Below, in pieces: positions 10,791-24,070 of a DNA stretch of 64,000 nt. The stretch is taken from positions 186,001 to 250,000 of the forward strand of contig VWZL01000445.1 of assembly GCA_013396915.1 (NCBI GenBank), in the 5' to 3' direction. A program made the position numbers and the translations under genes. The notes under the pieces are model-generated. The model saw only the letters and a program-made list of their open reading frames with translations. It had not been told where the DNA came from and did no database searches. The DNA comes from Stercorarius parasiticus (Eukaryota; Chordata; Aves; Charadriiformes; Stercorariidae). How positions within the stretch are numbered: position 1 is the stretch's first letter; each line of letters begins with the position of its first letter.

Positions 10791-13700
10791 ATTCTTTACC
10801 CGGCACCAACTGTGTGATCTTCAGCAAACAGGAAGAAATAGCTCCAAACATTCACCTCTGCAAAGGATTTGTTTAGCGCAGAGCCAGCAGAGAAAGAAAT
10901 CTCCCCTCCAGGCACGATGCTCCGTATTACAACCACCATCCATATATACCTGCGTGTGTCACTCTTTGTATTTACCATATTTCTCTATCGTATGTATTCA
11001 TGGGCCACACAGAAGTATTCATCAGCAGTGCTATCACCAGAAGATGGATCATGCCTTTTTGTCTTTATCTTACGTATAACTAAAAACCCCTCCAAATAAA
11101 TCTAACTTAACTGGTTCATTGATACTTGGTACTTGGCAAGAGTCAGTAAGTGATTGAGAGAAGTAGTGATAATAAAATAGCCTATGGTATTTCATGCAAA
11201 CCATTTGCAGTTAATTGCTAACTAGTTAATGATAATGGGTCTAATACTAATGGTGTGAGTAATACAAAGGATTAGGAAATAAATGTTTGATTGGTGTATT
11301 TGTGTTTATATTGAATTAATAAGTTTCTACTGATTAATATTTTCACAGGCTATCCTTACCCAAAATAGAAAACAGAAACAGCCACAGAGACCAGGCAACT
11401 AAGGGCTTGTTTTCTATTGATTTTTGCGTTTAAACTACCCATTTCATAGCTACAGCATAAGCAAGTGAAACTGGATGAATGGCTTATTTATAAAATGATT
11501 AGACACACCGGAGGATTCTGGCAATGGCACGTTTTCTGGCCTTGGTCAATTTACAGCATTTCATTTCTGTGGGGTTGTTGGGTTAGGGATTTAAAACAAT
11601 TCAGTTAAAAACGAGAAAGTGCTCTTATTCAGAAAAAAAAAAGTCTGGAAATGAATGCTTCGTTTAATATCTTTTAGTAGCCTTAGTGACAAAAAAGCCC
11701 TACAGGTTTGTTCATGTCTTTCCATGCACTCAAGCCTTACTTTACATCCTTCTTCTAAAGCATCACTACTGCATAACCAATGAGTAATCTAAAAATCCTA
11801 AACCAAGGAGGATCCTGTCTCCAGACCCGTGAGTAGGTACGCAGCAATACAGTGTATCTGGAGGAACAGGAACATAAAACAGTGCTCTAAAGATACGGAC
11901 AGACTCACGTTTCACTGACAGCTGCACTCGAGTGACCAGAGGTAATTGAATTTTCAGTAAAGGGTAGGTACCAGTGCTCGGCCTGTCTTGATTTAAGCTA
12001 GAGTGCATCAAACATTTCCAGAATCAGTGACATAATTTAGTGTCCTTAAAGCCAGCTGATCAGAAATAGAATAGGACATCTATAACTGAACAGCTAAGGA
12101 CAAGTCTCCTCGGGAGATATGTTCCTTCCTGAAAATCGGTAAGAAGACATTCAATAAAAATCAGCTTTCTTTTTTCCTCTTCTTTTAAGATGTTTTAAAA
12201 CAAGAGCTGAGAAGTCTAGTTTTCTTTTTTTCCTCTCCTTGCAGCTCAAGACAGGGAGCAAGAGCACAGACCGCGGCTGGGCAGGGACCAGGAGACCTGC
12301 CTCAGCATTGGGTGCCACTAACACAGCCCTCTCCCCAATGCACCTCTAAGGCTGGAAGTCATTAAAAGAGTGTTTTATTTATTTATGGGGGCTGGCAGAT
12401 GGAGATAGAAGATTGATCTTAAACTAAAATAGATGAGTTGAAGAGGAAAGTGCTCTCTGCTCCACATGGAGAAACTATAGCAGCCCTCACCAAGACCTCC
12501 TGTGTTTTAGGCACAGTTTTCTCTCTGACCATACTATTCACAAATAGTATCTTCCACTATTCCAGAATAGTCCTTCAGGCCTTGATAGAGCAATACAGTA
12601 ATGCACATCCTCAGCTCTAGTTTGACTGCACTGAGAAACTTCCATTAGGTACCTCCCGTAAGGTACCTCTGTTTCAGCAGGAACTCTGAATACGCTGTTC
12701 TGAACAACAGAACCAGTAGGGGAAATTTATATAGTGTAGGAAGATTAAAAAAAGCAATTCTTATGTGCCCGTTAAGAAAAGCTTCAAAAGCTTTGCTTTG
12801 AAGCAAAGTGTTAATATCTTTCAAAAAATATATATAAATTGCTACATGATATTTATAAAAGAATATATTTTTATAGACAGCTTGGAAATTCTCAATACTG
12901 GATTTAACAGAGAAAGTGAATCTCTGCTATGGAGTACTTTGCATCCTTTTGCATAATTTCATCAACATGTTAGGGTTTTTTTACTAAATTTTCTAGGATG
13001 ATTTCAAAAAGCTTCCCAATGGTTATAAAATTATACTAAATTTGACAAAGCTTTTTCACAACACAGAATAGGGGCACATCTCTTCGTATAAACCTATTAG
13101 AAAAGGAATCATTTTATTTTCTCATAAATAAAGTTTCATTGGGAACATTTACAATTTTATACAACAGTTTAAAACTGTTCATCGAATCCCAGATATTCTG
13201 TTCAAAAAGGAAGTACCGGCAGGAAAGATCTACGATCTTGATATCCAGTTTTAATGTCTAAAGGCTGCTGAATGAAGCACGATAGAGCGGGGATAATGCA
13301 CTATTCATGCTGCAGCCTCCAGAGCTCCCTGGCTGGTACCTGCACTGCTCATTGTCCCCTGCTACATCCACGGCAGCAACGCTGAGGCCAAGAATTTTTG
13401 TATAGCCTGAACCCACTAGGTTTTCAATACCATGATCACTTCACAACTCAGCCTTCACTGCACCCTTGGTTCAGGACAGCTCCATTCTGCATAGATCTCA
13501 GCAAGGTGGGGCTGCTCCTTAGTGTCCATGAGAGGTACAGAACCACCCATGCCGTCATCCAAAATAAGGATCTGCCACAGAAATGTGAAGATAAGGTTTG
13601 GCGCCAAAGGCTCCAACTTCTAATTTCTATAACAGGAAAGATTGCACCGTTTGGAGGCCCTGTTCAGGTGTCAAATGCAATCGACATTTCTGATAAAAGT

Positions 13701-16434
13701 TGCTGGGAGAAAACTACACCAGCTATTGACTACAGAGGCAACTTTTACCTATGTGTTGGTACTAACATAATCCTAAGTCATTTAATCAAAAATGTCCTTA
13801 TTATTATTGGATTAGCACAATGAAAGTATTATGGTCCCTCAATCTTTTATTCCTGTAGGCTATACATCCTCCCCAGCAAAAAAGGTCTATTTGCTTTTGG
13901 AATTGTGGATTTTTCTACTAAGTAACAGAAAAGGTCAGCTTTAAAATTAAAGCAATACTTTTAGTGGGTTATTCCTGTTCAGTGAATATAGCTGTATTTC
14001 TTTAGCACATTAGTATTATTGGATTTCTAAATCACACTTCAGTAGCTGACAAAAAACATGCAAAAAAAAAATAAGAAATCCAGTATGTGTAACAATACAA
14101 ATATTGAATGGAACCACTTAAAATGAGTCAACACCACAAGCACATTTTATTTAACCATAGCACCTGTGAAAGAAGTACTCTGGATACTTATTCGTCATGT
14201 TATAGCTATTAAAAACCTGAAACATTTTGCCACTTCCCATAAAGACTTCTTATTGGGCTTATATGCATAAAATTGTCATATCCTCATAAAAAATAGGTCT
14301 GAAATATTTCACCAGTCCGCCACAGTGACACAAAGCAGAAACAGCTATACTCAAGGCATGCCAGCACCACCTGTTCTTAAAAAGAAAGAAAAACGCACAT
14401 CATCATTACCCCCAAAAAACTAGAGATAGGGAGGGATAAGGATTCTACAAAATCGGTGACTATCTATTCCAGTGTCTACCTCTCCTCCTCCTTACAAAGT
14501 TTTTGTTATTAGCTTATATAAACCTCCTTCTTGCAACATATGCTTATGTTCTGTTCTGTTCCCAGGGTACATAACGAATACTTAATCACCATCCTCATTG
14601 CCACACAAGTATGCACACAAATGTGAGAAACAATGAATAGCTGATTTAAATTCTGCATGTGCAATATTTAATGTAAGTTGTAAAGTATAAAGGACCAGGC
14701 TGTGTAATGTTTACTTGCAATATAAACTACTTGAATCTTTCAAGTCAATAGGATCCCTGGGGATTAATATGCACGTGACATAGCATGTATCCTCCACACC
14801 AGTCTGCCAAACCACTGCCTCCGTCTCATTTAAACTCATTTATTTCTGTAGTTCTGCAGGTTGCCTTCACAAAGTGAATTACAAAAAAAACCCCAGGTAT
14901 TAGTATAATATAGCCATCACCTTTGCAGTGATGACATCTTCTTGGATGGGACCTCTCTCTAAACATCATGTTTAATTTAGACTGCAAGCTCTACACGAAG
15001 AATTTGGTTTCAATCGTTTCTAGAAGGCACTTAGCAATAAACTATCATTATCATCACAGTTATTATGATCACTGTCAGAGTCCCATGCTGCAAAAAATTA
15101 CCTTCCTTGACTCAGAAACTGATGTCTAGTTTAGTTACTAAACACATATGGCTTGTGGAAGGTAGAGAAAGATGTTCCAGCAAAGGAAATATAATTAGCA
15201 CAATGAGGATCATCAAGCTGCCAGTATGTTACACTTAGTGTTAAAAAGTGGTTTTATAAGAAGGAGAGAACAAAGTGATTGGGGTGGTGGTTTTTTCTTC
15301 CCTAAGAAACAAACAAACAAAAATTCACCAAAACCCCCTCACTGAAAAGTCACCCAACCAAGACCACTACTTGAATACTCACCTGCACTTCAGTGGGAAC
15401 CAAAGCAAGAAGGAAAACCGAAGTCAGTTTCTACTCTGCAGTTGGAACTGCCTAAACATTCAGAGGCATCACAAAACGTTTCTCATGCGCAGGATTTGTA
15501 CATTCACTCCCACAAAAGAAGGCAGAAAGCTGGCTAAATCTCTGGAAGACTGTCAGTGGAAGAGCAGCCTGCCAGCAGTGCTGAAAGGTACCTGCCCCAG
15601 AAAGCTTCACTCAGGTCACCACCGAATGGCTGTGTTAAAGCACATAAAACTCTGCACATAACAGCACACAGACACTACTTACCTTTTCCAAAGCACAGCT
15701 CTAAGAAATGCTTTGTTCTCTATTTAAGATCATGAGGTGGTGAAAAAAGATCTTTGCTATCCATCTTCTTTATAGGAGAAAAGTACTTCTGGGTTTAAAG
15801 GACTGTTGTCACAAATTGGATATTCCCAAGTACCTAAGAATCGCTACATTGTTTGGACAGGCATACTGAGAGCTGTTGAAATATCATTAAAGTGTAACAA
15901 AACAGATTGCTCTTGTGCAATAACAAACACATGTTGCCCCGGTACCCTCCCAAGCACAGACTGACAATGAATGGAAAGCCCACAATAATGAAAAGCCACA
16001 TTTCAAAGCCAATAGCAGGCTTCAAAAAGGTGATATGCGAAGAGTGACAAAGGTGGTTTGGTGGTTGTTTTTTTTAACGAAGAACTAAAGTTAACTCTAT
16101 CAAACCAGTGCACCACATTAATACAACTAAAGTACTATTTGAATCCTGCGTGCAACTCCAGAATAACAGTTAGTGATTACAGACGAGCCAAAAAGGACTA
16201 ACCAGCTTTGGGACATGGACCTCTCCAAATACCAACTGTCTTCTGAAACAGATTCTTCAAAACTATTCAGTTTTCAGACTTAGCAAAACCAGCAGGGGGA
16301 ATGCTACCTAAACTTAAAGACAGACATGAAATTGCAGTGTATTTCTAACCTGTCTTAGGGCTTTCTTCCATTCTCTGGATGACAATTCCAACAAGAAATG
16401 CTGCTTCCACATCAGGTTGTCTGAGCTATGTGAT
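10791..16434. other. Non-coding DNA, no gene recognised
   Basis: AT-rich, without a recognisable repeat. Two + strand splice-acceptor look-alikes occur at about 12162-12189 and 12217-12243 (see findings). The frame at 13398-13823 (141 codons) shows no known motif. Low-complexity AT sequence lies at 12811-12876. Confidence 0.55.
12811..12876. repeat. AT-rich low-complexity stretch
   Basis: Nearly pure A+T with TATATATAA and ATATATTTTTATA runs. It is low-complexity sequence with no coding or promoter context around it. Confidence 0.6.
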
Positions 16435-16550
16435 CTCCAGCACTGGAGAACCTCAGAGCTCAACTGGACATGACTCCGAACAACCTGGTGTCACCTCTGA
16501 GTGGGGGATGGATCCAGATGGCCTCCAGAGCTGCGTTCCAACCTAACTGA
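16435..16550 (+). mobile_element. CR1 LINE 3'-end fragment, + orientation
   Basis: A short diverged CR1 3' UTR piece. The recognisable run is 'caactggacatgactcc', an 'acaacctggt' segment, then GGATGGATCCAGATGGCCTCCAGAG and a purine/pyrimidine run ending TTCCAACCTA. These correspond in order to the common CR1 tail (gacac-gatcc, caacctg, ttggac-agatgatctccagag, ccttccaacct). The terminal octamers are not preserved. It lies about 30 bp from a CR1 copy in the opposite orientation, so the two 3' ends face each other. Divergence is higher than in the neighbouring copy, which suggests that this is the older insertion. Confidence 0.7.
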
Positions 16551-16579
16551 TACCACAACTCTCAAAAGCTTCATTTAGC

Positions 16580-17370
16580 ATCATAGAATTGTTAGGGTTG
16601 GAAGGGACCTTAAAGATCATCTAGTTCCAACCCCCCTGCCATGGGCAGGGACACCTCCCACTAGATGAGGTTGCTCAGAGCCTCATCCAGCCTGGCCTTA
16701 AAAACTTCCAGGGATGGGGCTTCCACCATCTCTCTGGGCAACCTGTTCCAGTGTCTCACCACCCTCATGGTGAAGAACTTCTTCCTAACATCCAATCTGA
16801 ATTAACCCATCTCTAGTTTTAATCCATTCCCTCTCGTCCTACCATTACCTGGCATCCTAAAAAGTCCCTCACCAGCTTTCTTCTAGGCCCTCTTAAGATA
16901 CTGGTAGGCCACTATAAGGTCTCCTCGGAGCCTTCTCTTCTCCAGACTGAACAACCCCAACTCTCTCAGTCTGTCCTCATAGGAGAGGTGCTCCAGCCCT
17001 CTGATCGTCCTCGTGGCCCTTCTCTGGACATGTTACAGCACATCCATATCTCTCTTGTAGTAGAGGCTCCAGAATTGGACACGGTACTCCAGGTGGGGTC
17101 TCACAAGAGTGGAGCAGAGGGGGAGAATCACTTCCCTCGACCTACTGTCCACGCTCCTCCTGATGCAGCCCAGGATACGATTGGCTTTCTGGGCTGCTAG
17201 TGCACACTGACGCCTCATGTTGAGCCTCTCGTCTACCAGCACCCCCAAGTCCTTTTCTTCAGGGCTGCTCTCAAGCCAGTCACTGCCCAGCCTATATTGG
17301 TGCTTGGGATTGCCCCGACCCAGATGGAGAACCTTGCACTTGGTCTTGTTGAGCTTCATGAGGTTGGCAT
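16580..17370 (-). mobile_element. CR1 LINE, 5'-truncated copy with end of ORF2 and 3' UTR
   Basis: Read on the - strand, the copy starts near 17370 inside the reverse-transcriptase ORF and runs to the CR1 3' end at 16580, which finishes with an ATTCTATG octamer. The 108-codon open stretch (17359 to 17033) carries typical CR1 ORF2 C-terminal wording such as KCKVLHLGRGNP, EKDLGVLVDERL, QCALAAQKANRILGCIRRS and LVRPHLEY. It ends in a TAA where related copies normally continue; the frame below still reads [19 protein letters not shown], so this looks like a premature stop in a dead copy. The 3' part has the familiar segments for 'GAAGAACTTCTTCCTAACAT', the 'lightly conserved' CTGCCCATGGCAGG stretch and CTTTAAGGTCCCTTCCAACC (given here in sense or complement). 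About 790 bp of a roughly 4.5 kb family element remains. It abuts an oppositely oriented CR1 fragment at 16435-16550. Confidence 0.96.
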
Positions 17371-20300
17371 TTAGACAAAAAAAATATCCATTTTTGTTTC
17401 ACAAAATAGTTCTCTGTATGGAAGACGTCCAATTAGTCATAAATGATCATGTTGCATCAAAGGTGTAGGTGAGACATGAGAAGTACCAAGAGAAGAGGAG
17501 GAATAAATGAAGCAAGACAGAATAAAAGAGTGTTCTAGCAGATTTCAAAGCTATACTCTTTAAATAGCATCTCTGCACACGCACACATGGCCAAACACAG
17601 GGCCTGCAAATTCTTCAAGTCCCACTCCCTGCTAGCTCATGTTGGCAGAGAAGTAATTAAATAGAGCTGTAGTGATTACATCTCCATCTTGCAGCAAAAC
17701 TAGAGGAACTTAATTTGATACAGTCCTTGTTAATAAACAGAAAAGAGATGAGATAATTTATCTCTATTTACTACAAATTCCATGGGGAAAAGAAAACTTT
17801 GTCAAATCTGTTTTTGTCTTTAATATTGCATTGAAGTCTCTAGTAACTACTTTGGGCACGGATCCTAAGGCAAAAGAAGATTCATTCATATTTTGGCTTC
17901 TAAGAGCAGTGCAAAATGCTTCCTTTTCCTTCTGCTTTGTTACTCTCTTTAGAGATCACACAAAGAGTACTGAATGCCTTTGTTGGTCTGCATGCATTAT
18001 GAACCGGTTGGATGGGTGATGTCTGTGGACTCAACCTCTGGATGAGTAATGCAAAAAATGCAGAGAACAGGCCAGTTCAGTGCACACAACACCCTTTTGA
18101 GGTCTGGAAGAGAAGCTTACCATAGGTGACAGGATTAGTTGCATCATCTTAGTCATACAACCTCATATAACCCTCCTAACACTTCGGAGACGTTAATTCA
18201 AAGCAGTTTTTCAAGGGCAGAAAGCCCACCCAGCACGTACACATTGTTAACTTTCTCAAATACATTCTGTCAAACTAAAGACAAAAAAAAATAAGAAACC
18301 TCAAAATATGCCCAGTGAGTCCATGCCTGGAGGTGTCAATCCAAGAAAGCACACAGGTGCGTTATTTAGCCCAGTTTAGAACAACACTTACCCACACGTG
18401 TAGCTTTTAAAGAATCACAGAATTAAACATATGTGCTTAAGTACTTGAAGACAGTGAGATAATTTTGACTGCACATTATTCATCTTGCTTACGTGCTATA
18501 TTCCTCCCACTACCCCACTTCCATCCGTGCCATTAAATTGTAGGCTTGCTCGGGAGCAAAGGACTACTCCTACTCTGTCTGCATGCAGCCAGGCACACCA
18601 AGGTCCCACTAGTAGAGGCTGCTAGGCACTAAAATAACACCACCAATTTTATGTGACAAAAGGAAAAAGAAACCTTTGATTCAGCTTTAGAAACGTGAAT
18701 TAGGAAGCAACATTCAAATGAGAATGAGTTTGACCAATATTTTCCATCCCATATAGGCCAGAGCTGTTCTCAATTGCTAAGAAAAAGCAGTTCATACCCC
18801 ACCAAGCTCAATACAAAACTCCTTCCCTGAATTTTACTGGGGCACCAGCATGGCACACTGCCCATGTCAAAGGCTTTTGAAAGGGTATCTGGCAGAATTT
18901 AACCCCAGGTGAATTTGCACACTGGATTCAACAGCAGAGTATTCTGCTCTAACCAGGAGCCACCAACTCGAGGTGGGAGCCAAGGGCTGCTTCCCAGACA
19001 CAAGGAATACAAGGGGGCATTTTGCAGCCTGAGGAGGACCAACCCATCCCACCAGCTGAGAAACAGGCTTGTAGCTTTATTCACTGCATCCTGCAGAACT
19101 GGGTGGGGACACAGCGGGAAGGAGGCCAAGCCACCCTCATGAATCGAGGTGCAAGTATCCCATCCCACGTGGTGGGGAAGGAGTTACTCCCCCAAAGGGA
19201 CTGAGACCCAACATTCCCCAAACCGCTCACCTTCCCTCGATTAGCACTGGCTCTGTAGAAACAGCAAACTAGATTACAAGGATCAGAAACAAAACGAACT
19301 ACAGGCAATAGTAACTTCTGCAGCTTGCCTTGCTCAGAGGCACTCTCCTTCCTGTGATTGATGCTTCCCCACCGGCTTCCAAGCAGGCATCATACCGGGC
19401 TATTTTATGTGCAACCATAAACTGCTACAATTCAGCACATTCATTCTGGGGAGGATTTCGGAAAACAATGAAATGTTAGCAACTCTCCACAAAAAAAGAA
19501 ATTATCTCACTGAGTATGACAGAATTATAAAGTATTTCAGCATTAGCAAGTGTTACACAATGCATCATCACAAAACACCAAACCGAGAAAAATGGTACTT
19601 GAGTTCTTCATCAGAGCAGTCCGCTTTTCAACCCTACCACGAATACCCTTACTCTTCGTTCCTATGGATTCAACATCATCTTTTGGAAATGTTAGAGCTA
19701 ATAAACTCAAGGGAATAATACAAATTCATTCCTTTTCTTGAAGTTTCTGCACCCTACTCCTCCAGTCTCTCCCTCTCACCTTCCCATTCCTTTCCACGCT
19801 ACTGATCACTACCCCCTCATCAATCTCTCATTTTCCCTTGGCTTCTGGATGGTGTCTTAGCTCACAATTCCCTTCAGTCATGACTCTAGTGTTTCTTCTC
19901 CTTGCTCACACTTGCCAAGAGTCTTTAAACTCACTAAACATGCTCCACTATTAGCCTAGGCAAAAGACCCATTAGCCACTCATCCAAAGCCAGCCTCACA
20001 TTTTGCCCCCATTCCAGGCAGCAGCACATACCAACATGGGCAAAATCAAAACTGGACACTAGGTTGAGCTTCCAATGCCCTGGCAGCCACATCTTCAACC
20101 AACTGAACCTCTCACTCCTCCAGCTCAGAATGGGCATCCTCTGCTGTGACAGCTGTCCTTACCTTGTGTCGCCAACCAAAAAAGCCAATTACCCTCTACA
20201 ACAGCAGTGCCCGACATACCAGCATCACCCTGTACAGGGAACAGCATCTCAGGGTGGTGGAAGGAGCTTCACTGCAGGAATTGGTCTGTCCTTGTTTAGA

Positions 20301-23300
20301 GTCTTCTCTTAGGGTCAAAGGCTTAAAATAGATGGTAAATGCAAAATTTTGAAACTGAAGAGTTCTTTTACTTCTCTCTCTCAAAACTCAGTTTACATTT
20401 TTGATCAAAGACAGCTTGGAAGCACCTTGCAGTACAGTTCAAATGCAATTCTGTCATTTTTCTTAATGGTGTGAAAGCCATCGTCTGAGAACTTGGTCCT
20501 TCAAAACTGCCTCTGCGCATGCATGTCGCATTTTTTTCATTATGCTTAATAAGGAAATGGATATAACCTCACAAAACAGTGCAATTAACTGTCCTAATGA
20601 CATGATTACACATGTACCCTAATTACATGAAGAGCATGATAATGGTCTAGAAATTAATTTAAATTATTCAAGAAAATTATATATAAAAATAGAGATGCTT
20701 ACTATGGAAAAATAACGACAGGAATCCCAAATAAAACCATAAAAGAAAGTCATTTAGATACTAAGTACTACTCCAAGCTCCCCGACGACACCTTCAGTAC
20801 CATTTGGAGGAGCAGCTGTAAGCAGCCAGCTACTCGATGCATGGCACAAATGTGACCAGGAGTCATTTAGTCGCATCCCTCTAGCATTAGTCCGATGGAA
20901 CATACACCAAGAGATCAGCCCTGAGCAGCGACAAGGGAACAGAATCCGTGTCAACAGTGTGAGGAAGTTTCTTCATGAAACAGACTGCACAGATTAAATT
21001 TTAAAGCCATTATTCAATAAATCTTTTAGCATTTCTATAAAGGCACATACCTGGACTATCCCATCCTACTGGGACAGAAAATAAACACTAGCTATTATTT
21101 ATATAAGTGTTGATCACATTTTCTCCCTTTATTCGATGGCCAAGATCTCCCAAGCAGTGGCTGCTATTTAAAGTGGAATTATGCTCAAATAACCAGCATC
21201 TATCAGAGGATGATACCTATTTGGAAATAAAACACAAACCTTTGGCTGTTCTAAGTGAACCACTGAGAGAATCTAGAAAAACACTTTTCCAATTGTTCCT
21301 CAGTCCAAAATTCTAAGAAATAACACTGCCTCAAACTAGGCTAACCTGTCTCAGCTAAGAACTCAGCTCAATCTTCAGCAAAATAAAAAACTTATTCTGA
21401 AAGCGGATGTGACTGTAGCAAGTGAACATTACTTACTCTGCTGCAGAAGCAGCATTTGGATGATTGTTTTTACAAGCCAGCTGTACATTACTGCGTTCGC
21501 TCTCGTGTTTCCTATCACACAAGCAAAGCAGACTTTTATCTCTGAATTAGCAAATTAATTTCCTCCCCTATGATTACTGATCTTTCTTGGTCATTTCATT
21601 CAAATAAACAAGGAATCCCTTTAAGTTTCATAACAATGTAACTGTAAACAAGTTAACAATTCAGTATTATAAACAACGGTGTGTCTGTTTCCGTAATTTT
21701 CCTAAATCTTTCTCTAGTATTTCTTGGTCTTATAGCATATGTTCTTGAACTTCAGAAGAAATGTGGTATGTTTATCTTTGTTTAAACACTCAAGCCGTGC
21801 AGTCCCACAGCTGACTGAGCCCAGTATAAGAAGTCCCGATGCAACAGCACAAGCCATTTTTCTGCACACTTTTAGAAACCGCTTAACACAACTAGACACC
21901 GATTTTGATTAAATGTTTCCAAAAAGCACAAAGGTCACGTGGAAGGAAGGAGTGATGCTTTTGTAGCAGCGCAGTGGCCAAAATACAGGCAAATACAAAA
22001 CCCAACCCCCCCTAACTGTGCTTTAGGAAGAAATGATGTACTAATTATAAGATTTTTACTGTTTTTCTTATAGCTTTGGGGCTATCCTTCACGTTTTGAA
22101 AATGGTTCACAAACTTAAGCTGAAGATGCTTTGACATGAACCGATTTTAACTTATACCACATTAAACACTGCACAAAGCACACGGTGGGTCATAAAAATC
22201 TGTCCAGCTGTGGAGTTTAGCCCTGAGATCATTTAATTGATAGATATTCAGGGCTTTTTGCATCAAACCAATAAAACTAATAAAAACCTGATTTGGCTTT
22301 CACGCAGGTACCCGGCCCAGAGCTATAAGTAAAACTAACAGCAGTCAATCATCCTACCTCAACCTTCACCTTCTGCCTGACAGTGAAACTCCTCCTTGTT
22401 ATGGTTTAAAGTGCGATACCTGCGCCCTCTTTTCAGCTGTGCTCATTGCCTAGAGCAACAGCGCTCCATCTTGCCTAGGACTCCCCAGATTATTACTGCA
22501 GAATAACCTTAATTAATTTTCCTATATGATGTAGGAATTAATAATCATATAATGTTTAATACATGATAGAAAAGTTGCTTAAGGAGCTTCTGTGAAGAAG
22601 AAATTCAAGAATGTTGCTCTAATAATAGGTGGTATGAAAATAGGGAGTCCCAAAATACTCAGTGAAATGAATCTCAAATTAACGATTCTATAAAATAAAT
22701 CCACTTTTTCAAAAAATTGATTGTTATGCAAATATAAATCAGGTTGCCACTAAGAGAAATAATTTGATTCTGAAGTGACATTTGTCAACTAAATGAATAA
22801 GTACTTTGACATTTGTACAAACTGTGAAGCTGCTAAAGCTATACACTACTGCTTAACATTATTTTTCCTTTATATAAAGAGAGTCACAATTCAAGCATAA
22901 AAATTGCTTTTATTAGGCAGAGAATGTCAAGTCTCATTGCTAAATTTGCTGTAGTGATTCAGCAGGAAAACAAGTATTGCCCTTTCAGCTTTCAGCACTT
23001 CAGCATCTTCCGTTAAAGCGCCCATTCAATACCCACATTAACTTTACAACGATGGCATTACTTAGGCCAACAAAGGGGTATTTGTCTGAGTCACTAGACA
23101 ATGCCAAATTCCTTCTAGCGCTAATACAAAGTCATCAAAATATAATGCTCGTCTTGTAACCAGCCTGTAAAACCTCTGAGAAGTGGTAATTAAGTAAGCC
23201 CAGACTTGTGCATGCTTCTTGGCAGACCACCTATCCATCCAGAACATGACCAGAGTGCCCTCTGCCCAGCTGGAGGATGTCTGAACCAGGGGCTGGGGCA

Positions 23301-23698
23301 GCTGGGGGACCACAGACTCTGCCAGAGAACCCGCGCGTCTGCAGGCCTACTCGAGAGCTGCAAGACTGGGATCAGGATCACTGAAGGGCAATTTGCTTAT
23401 GACATTTTCAAACATCTTGGGCCAGCAATTGCAAATGTCATCCTTTTAAAAGATACATTGATCAGAGAAACTGAGATATATACAGGCACTAATAAAATAT
23501 CCCTCAACAACACATTCTCTGAAGCTTGGGCAGCCTGATGTGCTTGACTTCTGAACACATGGCAGACAGCACAGATGCTTCAACGAGCCTCCAGAACAGA
23601 AAAATACCCCACCTACTTTTGTAATAAGCAACTAAAGATAATTTGGTGATCAAACTAGTTAAGCAAGAGGAACAACCTCTCTGCACCAGACTTGGGAA
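17371..23698. other. Non-coding DNA, no gene recognised
   Basis: AT-rich with a clear + strand A excess. Modest GC-rich patches at 18900-19260 and 20060-20300 give overlapping open frames on both strands, the mark of chance frames rather than genes. Confidence 0.55.
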
Positions 23699-23818
23699 TG
23701 TCCTGTTTGGCAAGAAAGGGCTTAACCACAATGTTATCAAAATGCATTGTCTTAGACAAACCTTAAACCCAATGTTATCTTGCTATGGCAACTTGTATCT
23801 TTGCTTAAAACCTTTGTA

Positions 23819-23823
23819 CCAAT
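23819..23823 (+). promoter_or_regulatory. CCAAT box in the putative LTR U3
   Basis: A CCAAT pentamer lies about 150 bp upstream of the TATA-like element in the putative U3 region. It fits a retroviral promoter layout, but the motif alone is common by chance. Confidence 0.4.
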
Positions 23824-23970
23824 CAACCATGTAAAAGATAGATTGTAAGAACTCATTTTGTAACCGACCTTTTACTGGAACTGCCTGAAATAAGTGCAAG
23901 ACTTGAAGGAGCCACGATAACGGACTAAGCAGAGGGGCGTACCGAAGATGTCGAACTCGGCCTCCGTGAA

Positions 23971-23979
23971 AATAAAAGG
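23971..23979 (+). promoter_or_regulatory. TATA-like element of the putative LTR promoter
   Basis: AATAAAAGG is followed by GC-rich sequence. Transcription would be expected to begin near 24000, about 65 bp before the poly(A) signal, which gives a short R region typical of many avian LTRs. Confidence 0.45.
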
Positions 23980-24064
23980 GGCTGCTTAGCTTGCCCGAAC
24001 TCGCGAGCCCTTGGTGGAGCTGCGACTCCCCGGCCGCCCAGCGCTGCTTTTGCTTTCCTATCTT

Positions 24065-24070
24065 AATAAA
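24065..24070 (+). terminator. LTR polyadenylation signal AATAAA
   Basis: A canonical AATAAA lies in the R region of the putative LTR, followed by a T-rich stretch (ttacttgtctc) that could serve as the downstream element. It would end transcripts running rightwards. Confidence 0.5.

Noticed and set aside
11578..11590. TTAGGG motif as possible interstitial telomere repeat
   Set aside because: A single copy only; no tandem array.
18405..18426. AGAATCACAGAATTAAAC, like the start of a reversed CR1 tail
   Set aside because: The next bases do not continue into CR1 sequence, so the match is too short to call.
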